Shown: positions 1 through 6,946 of the stretch, in pieces | How positions within the stretch are numbered: position 1 is the stretch's first letter | Layout of the letters: each line of letters begins with the position of its first letter | DNA from: Promethearchaeota archaeon | GTDB lineage: Archaea > Asgardarchaeota > Lokiarchaeia > Sigyniarchaeales > SOKP01 | Reading direction: 5' to 3' | Length of the DNA: 38,436 nt | Assembly: GCA_004524535.1 (NCBI GenBank) | Contig: SDNY01000023.1 | Location: forward strand, 1-38,436 | Translations under genes and position numbers: made by a program | Notes under the pieces: model-generated | Databases searched by the model: none | Told to the model about the DNA's origin: nothing | The model's input: only the letters and a program-made list of their open reading frames with translations

Positions 1-116
1 ATACCTGTTATAAAGGCGAGCGCCCAGCATGTGGAAAATGCTTTGCTTGCGAATTACGTCTCAAAGGTTTTAAGGAGGCGGGCTTGAAAGATCCTTTAGA
101 ATATAAATCTCTTTAG
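1..116 (+). CDS. queC: 7-cyano-7-deazaguanine synthase QueC, C-terminal fragment (gene enters from the left edge)
   Basis: Frame 3 is open from the window edge to the TAG at 114-116, giving about 37 residues. They contain a cysteine cluster Cys-x7-Cys-x2-Cys-x2-Cys ([15 protein letters not shown]), then [13 protein letters not shown]. This is the zinc-binding tail and ending typical of QueC, the ATP-dependent enzyme that converts 7-carboxy-7-deazaguanine to preQ0 on the route to archaeosine or queuosine. The call is supported by queD and queE about 0.8-1.4 kb downstream on the other strand, which supply the earlier steps. The ATP-binding N-terminal part is outside the window. Confidence 0.88.
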   Translation, partial: TCYKGERPACGKCFACELRLKGFKEAGLKDPLEYKSL

Positions 117-204
117 ATAAACCAACTCTAAAATAGATATAACCTGTTAGAATTTTTTTTTTTTTTTTCAAAAAATGATTATTAATCAATTATTTATAGG
201 TAGA

Positions 205-212
205 TTTATATA
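205..212 (+). promoter_or_regulatory. TATA-like promoter box
   Basis: TTTATATA matches the archaeal box A and lies about 78 bases before the ATG of the membrane-protein gene at 290. A start of transcription about 25 bases further on would leave a leader of about 50 bases. The region is very AT-rich, so the match is only suggestive. The rest of 117-289 holds a poly-T run (about 152-168), which may end the queC transcript, and nothing else I recognise. Confidence 0.35.
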
Positions 213-289
213 TAACGAATTCAAAATATTCATATAAAAATACGATTAGAATAAAATCTAATAAATTTAATAAAATAAAGTGTGAATTT

Positions 290-853
290 ATGAATACTGG
301 GCAAAAATTATGTATTATAGCAGCAATAATAACCCTCGTAGCTAGTTATCTCTTTTATTGGTATTCTTATGAATATATCGATATTTATAATGTTGGTGGT
401 ATGGGGCTTTTAGAAAGATACCTTGATTTGTGGTTTAATACTAATTGGAATGCGGTAGTATTGGGTTTACCTTTAGTTTTTTATTACGGTCTTGTCGGTA
501 TTTTCACTCTCTTTCTATTATCACCTATCTTAATTGCACTAGGTACAAAGAAACGTAGTTTAGCACTCTTAGGTTCTATTATGCCTTTAGTAATTGGAAT
601 AATGGTCTTACTTTATGCGGCAAACATCCATAAATTACTTTATCCGTATCTTAATTCTGTTCCGACCTTTATGGGCTTTCTCACGGTATTTCGGGATGCT
701 GAACCCTTATTTCGAGGAATACCAATTATTGGAGAAATACCAATGCTAATACCATATAAATCTCATTTCGAATTCATCGGATCATATATATTATTAGGAG
801 GAGGCGTAATGGGATTGATTGCGTGGAAAAATAGTAGCACGGCTAGATTCTAA
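290..853 (+). CDS. hypothetical multi-pass membrane protein (187 aa)
   Basis: I do not recognise the family. The 187-residue protein has about four hydrophobic stretches that should span the membrane: residues about 8-26, 55-85, 90-112 and 163-182. The N-terminus is a short hydrophobic segment after MNTGQK with no lipobox, so it is more likely a first membrane helix than a cleaved signal. A central loop of about 45 residues (115-160) is rich in Pro, Phe and Gly. The gene stands alone between queC and the convergent queD, and a T-rich stretch follows its stop. Codon use and frame integrity suggest a real gene. No function is proposed. Confidence 0.7.
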   Translation: MNTGQKLCIIAAIITLVASYLFYWYSYEYIDIYNVGGMGLLERYLDLWFNTNWNAVVLGLPLVFYYGLVGIFTLFLLSPILIALGTKKRSLALLGSIMPLVIGIMVLLYAANIHKLLYPYLNSVPTFMGFLTVFRDAEPLFRGIPIIGEIPMLIPYKSHFEFIGSYILLGGGVMGLIAWKNSSTARF

Positions 854-880
854 ATCTTTTTTTTCTTTCTTTTTTATTTT
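854..880 (+). terminator. T-rich transcript end after the membrane-protein gene
   Basis: Two T tracts (eight and six T) follow directly after the TAA at 851-853, in the 45-base gap to the convergent queD. Archaeal termination often occurs at such oligo-T runs without a hairpin. Confidence 0.4.
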
Positions 881-898
881 ATAATATTTTAGTACAGC

Positions 899-1357
899 TT
901 ATTCACTATAGGAAGCCATAGAACTCTTACTTTCTCCAACCTTTACTTCTATTTTCTTATTTTTATAAATTTTTTTCAATTTATCGTGAATGTACTTAGC
1001 TAAAAGTTCGCTGGTTGTAGCTTGTAATGGAAGAAAACATACATCTGATCTCGGAAATACATATTTTTTAGTAGGAGTTAATATTTCAATTGATTCTTTC
1101 TCTTCATTTATTTTAATGTCTTTTGATTGTGTTGGAATTAGAATAGTATGGTCCATAGGCTCAACAATATCTTTTAATTTTTCGTTTAATTCCATAAAAT
1201 CTACTACGAAATAATTATTGTCTAGTTTATCGGAAATAATTTCAACCGAAACATAATAATTATGCCCATGGAGTCTCGAGCATTTAAAGTGCTCTTTTAA
1301 AAAATGACAAGCACTAAATTTTACATTTGACTCGTTTATGATAACTTTAAAACCCAT
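899..1357 (-). CDS. queD: 6-carboxy-5,6,7,8-tetrahydropterin synthase (QueD, PTPS family)
   Basis: QueD converts 7,8-dihydroneopterin triphosphate to 6-carboxytetrahydropterin, the first committed step toward 7-deazaguanine bases. In the sequence, His18, His30 and His32 form the zinc site (FSACHF and RLHGHN), and Cys26 in the Cys-x3-HGH motif is the expected catalytic cysteine. This CxxxHGH arrangement is typical of the QueD branch. DHTILIPT near 93-100 and the C-terminal VGESKSS supply the remaining conserved Asp-His and Glu positions. At 152 residues it is slightly longer than the roughly 120-140 usual for bacterial QueD. It lies 157 bases downstream of queE on the same strand and could be transcribed with it or from its own promoter. 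Confidence 0.9.
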   Translation of the reverse strand: MGFKVIINESNVKFSACHFLKEHFKCSRLHGHNYYVSVEIISDKLDNNYFVVDFMELNEKLKDIVEPMDHTILIPTQSKDIKINEEKESIEILTPTKKYVFPRSDVCFLPLQATTSELLAKYIHDKLKKIYKNKKIEVKVGESKSSMASYSE

Positions 1358-1514
1358 ATAAAGAAAAATGATTTTTTTTTTGAAATTCTTCTACTAATCT
1401 TATTTAATAGAAGCTATTTATGATTGTTATATTTTTCGCTTAAAATAAATGAACTGAAGATTAAACTTTAATCAAATTATCTGCAGTTTAATAAAAATAA
1501 TTTGATAGAAATGT

Positions 1515-2363
1515 TTAAAGTAATTTTAGATATTTATGTGCTTGAATAGATAAAGTTAGATTTTCTGGATTCAAGTATTCTGCTGATGTATGGAAGATTT
1601 CATTTAGATGAGATATGGAAATAGAATATTTATCTTTTAAATCCTCATTTTCAAGACTGACAGGTTGGATAGCTAAACCTACAATTTCACCATTAGAATA
1701 TTTGATTTCAGAAAGTTTTTTACTTATCCATTGAATATCTTGAATTTGAGTTTGAGAAGTTACCACGATTTTAGCAAATGTTTCAACACCATAATGAATC
1801 ATTTTAGATATAAATTCTAATTCATTATTTACTAAATTTTCCCAATTAAATAGAAGTGCTGCCATTGAACTTTTATCTTTTATATCACAACAACAATATT
1901 TAATGTATTTTGCGAGTTCTTTTAAGTCATTCTCAAAAGGAATTATTGATCCATTAGTCTCTAAATATAATGGATAATTCAATGCTTTTATTAATTCACT
2001 AATAAATTCTAATTGATAAAGAGGTTCGCCTCCAGTAAGGCTTATCGAATGAAGATCCGGCGTTATTAAATTTTCTACAATTTGAATGATTTCAGAGATC
2101 TTTACAGGATTTTTCATTCTTTCGAATTCTTGTGAACATGGTTTTTGTTCATAGTTAAGATACTCCGTTTCCATGATTTGAGCTTGAGGTGTATCACACC
2201 AAAAACATCCCGTAGATTTAAATGCCCCATTAGCAATATTACATCCAGAAAATCGAATAAATATCTGTCTCTTTCCAAAACAGCTGCCTCTAACTGTACC
2301 ACCTTCTCCTTGTATAGATGAGAATATTTCTGCTATATATCCTTCTAAATCTGGATTATTCAT
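1515..2363 (-). CDS. queE: 7-carboxy-7-deazaguanine synthase QueE (radical SAM) with an expanded cysteine motif
   Basis: QueE is a radical SAM enzyme that rearranges 6-carboxytetrahydropterin to 7-carboxy-7-deazaguanine. The N-terminus SSIQGEG and IFIRFSGCN, together with SLTGGEPLYQ near 104, are family hallmarks. The three cluster cysteines are Cys41, Cys53 and Cys56, so the motif is C-x11-C-x2-C instead of the canonical C-x3-C-x2-C. Expanded motifs are known in this family (C-x14-C-x2-C in Burkholderia multivorans QueE). The protein is 282 residues, longer than the roughly 210-240 common in bacteria, with extra sequence at 75-95 and 155-200. Its start overlaps the end of mobA by 8 bases, so the two are translationally coupled. 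Confidence 0.9.
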   Translation of the reverse strand: MNNPDLEGYIAEIFSSIQGEGGTVRGSCFGKRQIFIRFSGCNIANGAFKSTGCFWCDTPQAQIMETEYLNYEQKPCSQEFERMKNPVKISEIIQIVENLITPDLHSISLTGGEPLYQLEFISELIKALNYPLYLETNGSIIPFENDLKELAKYIKYCCCDIKDKSSMAALLFNWENLVNNELEFISKMIHYGVETFAKIVVTSQTQIQDIQWISKKLSEIKYSNGEIVGLAIQPVSLENEDLKDKYSISISHLNEIFHTSAEYLNPENLTLSIQAHKYLKLL

Positions 2364-3042
2364 AGTTTGATTTTCTTTGATATCCTTCCATCAATTTTTC
2401 AATATCAATTGGCCCATTAATATTAATGAAACTAATAAATTTCTTATCTATAGCCTTAATAGAACTTTGAGAAATATAATTAATTTTCCAATTATTATCT
2501 AGTATCTTAGTCAATTTATATTGTTCACTCTTTAGACATTCTTCAACCCTATCAAATGCCTTTTTCACAGGATAAATCGCGAATAAAGGTTCTAAGAATC
2601 CATTATTCCACCGTGGAATACAACAGTCAAATCCTTCAGATTGTTCTATTAATAATTCTATTAAATCATATTTAATTAAAGGTGCGTCACAAGATAAAAT
2701 AAATACCTTTTCATAATCTAATTTCCTTAGCTCTTTAAATGCTGTATAGAGTCCAATCATTGGTGTTCTTAAATTTTCATTTGAAATTAGATCAATATCA
2801 TCTAAAAAAAATTCCTTGATATTATCGGTTTCAATTTTTATCTTATATGTTTGAACTTGCTTTTGAGAATGCGCAACTAAAAAAATTTCCTTGTTAAATT
2901 TCACTATTGTCTCAATCTGATATGATATTAATGGTTTTCCAAGGAATTCAAAAATCCCTTTATCACTTCCAAAACGAGTGCTCTTGCCACCAATTAAAAT
3001 AACGAAGGCAAGAGATTTATCTTTATAGGTTATCTTTGACAC
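2356..3042 (-). CDS. mobA: MobA-like nucleotidyltransferase (molybdenum cofactor guanylyltransferase family)
   Basis: The N-terminus carries the nucleotide-binding signature LIGGKSTRFGSDKG (residues 16-29), the L-x-GG-x-S-x-R-x-G-x-DK pattern of MobA, which attaches GMP to molybdopterin. An acidic metal site follows in FILSCDAPLIK, near residue 116. The length of 228 residues is slightly above the usual 190-215. It sits 8 bases after the PurF-like gene and overlaps queE, so it belongs to the same transcription unit. No molybdoenzyme or other moa/moe gene is in the window. The MobA-like superfamily also contains transferases for other cofactors, so the substrate is inferred. Confidence 0.75.
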   Translation of the reverse strand: MSKITYKDKSLAFVILIGGKSTRFGSDKGIFEFLGKPLISYQIETIVKFNKEIFLVAHSQKQVQTYKIKIETDNIKEFFLDDIDLISNENLRTPMIGLYTAFKELRKLDYEKVFILSCDAPLIKYDLIELLIEQSEGFDCCIPRWNNGFLEPLFAIYPVKKAFDRVEECLKSEQYKLTKILDNNWKINYISQSSIKAIDKKFISFININGPIDIEKLMEGYQRKSNYE

Positions 3043-3050
3043 ATTCTTTA

Positions 3051-4475
3051 TTAATTAGTTATTTCCAAGGTTAAGTACTTTTCTACACCATCCCAACAAT
3101 ATGTGCACAGCTTTTCCTTTGGTAAACCAATAGCTTTTACCAGATCTTCGAGTTTCTGGTATTTCAATGACGTTAATTGCAACTTTTTACGAATGACTTC
3201 AACCATGGCTTTATAATTTTCAGAATCTGGATCCGTATATTCAGCAGGATCGTCGATATCTCTTCCAATTAGATCTTTAATTGCCCATCTTCCTGCTAGA
3301 TCTAACTCCGAACGGGAACGCGAGAAGTTAAGGAATTTACAACGATAAACAAGGGGCGGGCAAGCAGGTCTCATATGAACCTCCTTTGCCCCTGATTCAA
3401 ATAGCCTTTTAATTTGTCTTCGAAGTTGGGTTCCTCTAACGATTGAATCCTCGCAGAAAAGTAAACGCTTACCTTCAATGAGTTCTTTAATCGGTATGAG
3501 CTTCATCTTCGCAACTTTGTCCCTAACGTTTTGATCATGAGGCATGAAACTACGAGGCCAAGTTGGCGTATATTTCACATATGGCCGAGAATAAGGAATC
3601 TTTGCTTCATTAGCATAACCTACACCATGTGCTGTGCCAGAATCTGGAATACCTGCAACGAGATCGATCTCAATATCATCATTCTTTGCTAGAAGTGAGC
3701 CACATTTATAGCGAACAGCTTCCACATTAATCCCCTCATAATTCGATGCCGGATATCCATAATATACCCATAAGAAAGCACATATTTGCATCTTATCTCC
3801 TGGTGCAATTTTCACCTCACAACCATTTTCTCCTAGATAAACTACTTCTCCAGGCCCTAAGTATTTCACTATTTCATAACCGAGGTTTGGGAAAGCACAA
3901 GTTTCCATCGCTACAGCATAAGATCCGTTTTTTGCTCCTATGATGAGGGGTGTTCTCCCAAGCTTATCTCGTGCACAATAAATCCCATCTTTAGTCAAAA
4001 TTAGCATTGTACAAGATCCATCAATTATAGCATTAGCTTTTTTTATTCCCTCCTCAAAAGAAAGACATTGGCTAATTATTGTTGCAACCATTTCTGTGGG
4101 ATTAATCTCCCCTCCATGCATTTCTGAGAAATGTGTCCCTCTTTTTCTAGCGTCATTCGCAAGAGATTCAATATTATTTATTTTTCCTACCGTGGCGATC
4201 GCGAATACACCCAAGTTAGAGCTGATTATTAAGGGCTGATCATCGTAATCACTGATTACACCTATTCCTTTATTCCCATGCATCTGTAATATTTCTTTTT
4301 CAAATTTGGACTTGAATTGAGAAGTCGTGATATCCTTAATATACCTTTGAAAACCACCCGAGTTTTTTACAGCTAATCCCCCTCGCATAGTTCCTAGATG
4401 GGAATGGTAATCAGTCCCATAAAAAAGATCTTCTACACAATCTGAATTTGAAAATACTCCGAATAGACCACCCAT
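3051..4475 (-). CDS. PurF-like protein lacking the catalytic N-terminal cysteine
   Basis: This 474-residue protein has the two-domain layout of glutamine PRPP amidotransferase (PurF): an Ntn-type glutaminase domain (about 1-230) followed by a phosphoribosyltransferase domain. PRPP-binding residues are intact in LLFCEDSIVRGTQ (338-350), and the C-terminal LCTYCWDG is also PurF-like. True PurF starts its mature chain with the nucleophilic cysteine (MCGIxG). Here the sequence reads MGGLFGVFS, so Gly replaces it, and I found no upstream in-frame start that would supply one. Proteins with an MGG-FFG-like start are a known paralogous group annotated as amidophosphoribosyltransferase. The missing nucleophile implies no glutaminase activity; the transferase half may use free or channelled ammonia. 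It is 62 bases downstream of hisH. Confidence 0.8.
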   Translation of the reverse strand: MGGLFGVFSNSDCVEDLFYGTDYHSHLGTMRGGLAVKNSGGFQRYIKDITTSQFKSKFEKEILQMHGNKGIGVISDYDDQPLIISSNLGVFAIATVGKINNIESLANDARKRGTHFSEMHGGEINPTEMVATIISQCLSFEEGIKKANAIIDGSCTMLILTKDGIYCARDKLGRTPLIIGAKNGSYAVAMETCAFPNLGYEIVKYLGPGEVVYLGENGCEVKIAPGDKMQICAFLWVYYGYPASNYEGINVEAVRYKCGSLLAKNDDIEIDLVAGIPDSGTAHGVGYANEAKIPYSRPYVKYTPTWPRSFMPHDQNVRDKVAKMKLIPIKELIEGKRLLFCEDSIVRGTQLRRQIKRLFESGAKEVHMRPACPPLVYRCKFLNFSRSRSELDLAGRWAIKDLIGRDIDDPAEYTDPDSENYKAMVEVIRKKLQLTSLKYQKLEDLVKAIGLPKEKLCTYCWDGVEKYLTLEITN

Positions 4476-4537
4476 AACTTGTTCACTATGTTTTATACGG
4501 AATTATCTCATATAAATAAAATTATTAATCCATTATA

Positions 4538-5167
4538 TTATTTACGACAATAATTTATAAAGTTCTTATAAATCTGAATTCCATACTTACTTGATTTTTC
4601 TGGATGGAACTGAGTTGCGACAATATTGTCTTTACCAATAATGGAGCAATATTCAACATCTCCATATGTGGTTAGACCTATAATTTCATCCTTATTTTTA
4701 GGATTTGAGTAAAAACTATGAACAAAATAGAAATAAGAATGATTAGGAATTCCTTCAACTAAAAAATTATCACTATCTAATAATCGAACACTATTCCAGC
4801 CAATCTGGGGTATTTTTTCTACTTTTGAGATCTCGAATGGAATGACTTCTCCTTCAACAAGACTTAAACCCTTATGCTCTCCCATTTCACTACTTCTTGA
4901 GAATAATAATTGTTGACCTAAACAAATACCAAATAGCGGTTTTTTCTTAATTACTATTTGATTTAGCACAGGGATAAGGTTTTTTTCTTTTAAATGTTTC
5001 ATTGCATCACCGAATGCTCCAACTCCAGGTAAAATCACTCCATCAGCTTCTAATATCTCCTTGAGATCATCAGTTATAATGGCATCTGCATTTAAGTGCT
5101 TGATACATTTAAAGATGCTTTTTAAATTACCCATTTCGTAGTCTATTATCGCTATATAAAAAGGCAT
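4538..5167 (-). CDS. hisH: imidazole glycerol phosphate synthase glutaminase subunit HisH
   Basis: HisH hydrolyses glutamine and passes ammonia to HisF. The class I glutaminase triad is complete: Cys82 in FGICLGQQLLF, and His188 and Glu190 in TQFHPEKS. The oxyanion-strand region LPGVGAFGDAM (46-56) is also typical. At 209 residues it has normal length. It begins 3 bases after the stop of hisF, so the two are certainly coupled. No other histidine genes are present in the window, so the pair may serve histidine synthesis through genes elsewhere, or may supply ammonia to another acceptor. Confidence 0.9.
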   Translation of the reverse strand: MPFYIAIIDYEMGNLKSIFKCIKHLNADAIITDDLKEILEADGVILPGVGAFGDAMKHLKEKNLIPVLNQIVIKKKPLFGICLGQQLLFSRSSEMGEHKGLSLVEGEVIPFEISKVEKIPQIGWNSVRLLDSDNFLVEGIPNHSYFYFVHSFYSNPKNKDEIIGLTTYGDVEYCSIIGKDNIVATQFHPEKSSKYGIQIYKNFINYCRK

Positions 5168-5169
5168 AA

Positions 5170-5997
5170 TTATAACCTCATTGGGATTCCTGATTTCTTA
5201 CATTCTTCTTTAACAATTCCTATTGGATATTCGTTATAATGAAAAATTGAAGCGGCCAGAGCAGCATCTGCCTTTCCCAACTTAAATACATCAATTATAT
5301 GTTGTGGGTCTCCTGCCCCTCCGCTCGCGATAATAGGAATAGTTAACTTTTCGCTAAATATATGAGTAAGCTCTAGATCATAACCAAGATGAGTCCCATC
5401 TTTATCCATACTTGTCAAAAGTATTTCGCCACTCCCAAGATTCTGTGCTTCTATACCCCATAAAATTGCGTCTATTCCAGTGGGCGTCCGACCACCGTGT
5501 ATATAAACTTCCCACCAACAATATTTTTCTCCAATTTGAATTATGATATTATTTTTCGCTACTTCTGGAGATTTCACATAAACTCTTTTCGCATCGATAG
5601 CTGTAACAATACATTGAGAACCAAAAATTTTAGCGCTATCTTTAATAAGATTAGGATTTTGTATAGCTGCAGTGTTTAATGATATTTTATCAGCTCCAGC
5701 TCTCAAAATTTCTTTAATATCCTCAACAGTCCTTAGACCTCCTCCTACAGTAAAAGGTATGAATACTTGTTCTCCTGTCTTTTCAACCATATCAATAAGA
5801 ATATTTCTATCATCTGAAGATGCTGTGATATCGAGAAAAACTAACTCATCAGCCCTTTGCTCATCATAAAATGCCCCTAACTCAACGGGATCTCCCGCAT
5901 CTCTTAAATTTATGAATTTAGTACCTTTTACAACTCTCGCAACACCTTCTCTTGTTGTGACATCCAAACAAGGTATTATACGTTTTGTAAGGGGCAT
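5170..5997 (-). CDS. hisF: imidazole glycerol phosphate synthase cyclase subunit HisF (copy 1)
   Basis: HisF is a (beta/alpha)8 barrel that uses ammonia from HisH to make imidazole glycerol phosphate and AICAR. Catalytic residues are present: Asp12 (IIPCLDV, equivalent to Asp11 of Thermotoga HisF) and Asp135 (TAIDAKR, Asp130). All four residues known to form the ammonia gate appear conserved: Arg6, Glu51, Lys104 and Glu191 (SGEILLTS). The loop MDKDGT is canonical. At 275 residues it is about 20 longer than the usual 250-258, with the extra length around 145-170. This copy is 2 bases upstream of hisH and is the likely HisH partner. Confidence 0.9.
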   Translation of the reverse strand: MPLTKRIIPCLDVTTREGVARVVKGTKFINLRDAGDPVELGAFYDEQRADELVFLDITASSDDRNILIDMVEKTGEQVFIPFTVGGGLRTVEDIKEILRAGADKISLNTAAIQNPNLIKDSAKIFGSQCIVTAIDAKRVYVKSPEVAKNNIIIQIGEKYCWWEVYIHGGRTPTGIDAILWGIEAQNLGSGEILLTSMDKDGTHLGYDLELTHIFSEKLTIPIIASGGAGDPQHIIDVFKLGKADAALAASIFHYNEYPIGIVKEECKKSGIPMRL

Positions 5998-6111
5998 AAT
6001 TCTAAATTAATAAATCGTGCAAATTATTTAGGATTTTCTATGTTTCCTAATAAATTATACCGCCTTAATTAATATAATCTAAAAAAAGTTAGGGAATTTT
6101 TTTTTATTATT

Positions 6112-6927
6112 TTATAATCTCATAGGAACTCCATTTTCTATGCAATATTTTTTTACTTCTCGTATAGTTATCTCTCTAAAATGAAATATTGAGGCTGCTA
6201 GGGCAGCTGCAGCTTTACCAATTGTAAATGCTTCAAGCATATGTTGTTTTGTACCCGCTCCTCCACTTGCGGTCACAGGGAGTCCAGTCGCTTCAGCTAT
6301 ACCTCTTGTCATTATTAGATCAAAACCTTTTTTAGTGCCGTCAAATTTCTTGCTCGTAGGTAAGATCCCACCTGCACCAAGCTCCTTTACTTCTTTCGCC
6401 CATTTTATAGCATCCATTCCAGTTGATTTTGAACCACTATGCGTCATGACATCAAACCAACAAAATTTATCTTCCACTTCAAATAATGTTTTATTGGGTG
6501 CTTCTTCTTCAGAATTCACATACACTCTATTACCGTCGATCGCACACACGACTCTTTCATGACCGTATTCTTTTGAGATTTCTCCTAATAAGTCTGGATT
6601 TCGAACAGCAGCACTATTCAAAGATACTTTATCTGCGCCAGCATCCAGTATTGCTTGTACATCCTTCATTGAAGCAATACCTCCTCCCACAGCAAACGGA
6701 ATTGAGATTTCATCAGCAACTTTTTTTATTAAATTTACAACTGTTTTTCTTTTCTCTACTGTAGCTGTGATATCTAGAAAAATAAGCTCATCAGCCCCTT
6801 CATCTTCATAAAATTTCCCAAATTCCACAGGATCACCAGCATCTCTGAGATTAACAAATTTAATACCTTTTACAACTCTGCCATCTTTTACATCCAAACA
6901 AGGAACTATCTTTTTATAATCAGTCAT
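6112..6927 (-). CDS. hisF: second HisF-family cyclase (copy 2) with altered ammonia-gate region
   Basis: This is a 271-residue paralog of the neighbouring HisF, sharing the barrel and the catalytic aspartates Asp12 (VPCLDV) and Asp131 (CAIDGNR). Two gate positions differ: Arg5 (Thermotoga numbering) is Lys6, and Glu167 is Gly187 (GAGGILPTS instead of GAGEILLTS). The following loop reads SKKFDGT instead of the usual MDxDGT; the second Asp (Asp196) is kept. Lys100 and Glu47 are conserved. It also carries the extra segment near 140-165 seen in copy 1. It lies 114 bases upstream of copy 1 and 19 bases downstream of hypF. It may be a HisH-independent or differently specific cyclase; that is inference. 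Confidence 0.85.
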   Translation of the reverse strand: MTDYKKIVPCLDVKDGRVVKGIKFVNLRDAGDPVEFGKFYEDEGADELIFLDITATVEKRKTVVNLIKKVADEISIPFAVGGGIASMKDVQAILDAGADKVSLNSAAVRNPDLLGEISKEYGHERVVCAIDGNRVYVNSEEEAPNKTLFEVEDKFCWFDVMTHSGSKSTGMDAIKWAKEVKELGAGGILPTSKKFDGTKKGFDLIMTRGIAEATGLPVTASGGAGTKQHMLEAFTIGKAAAALAASIFHFREITIREVKKYCIENGVPMRL

Positions 6928-6946
6928 ATTAATTCTTAATATTTTT

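Noticed and set aside
152-168. Long homopolymer T run as a possible sequencing artefact or regulatory element
   Set aside because: Runs of T or A of this type are frequent in all gaps of this AT-rich sequence; at most it ends the queC transcript.
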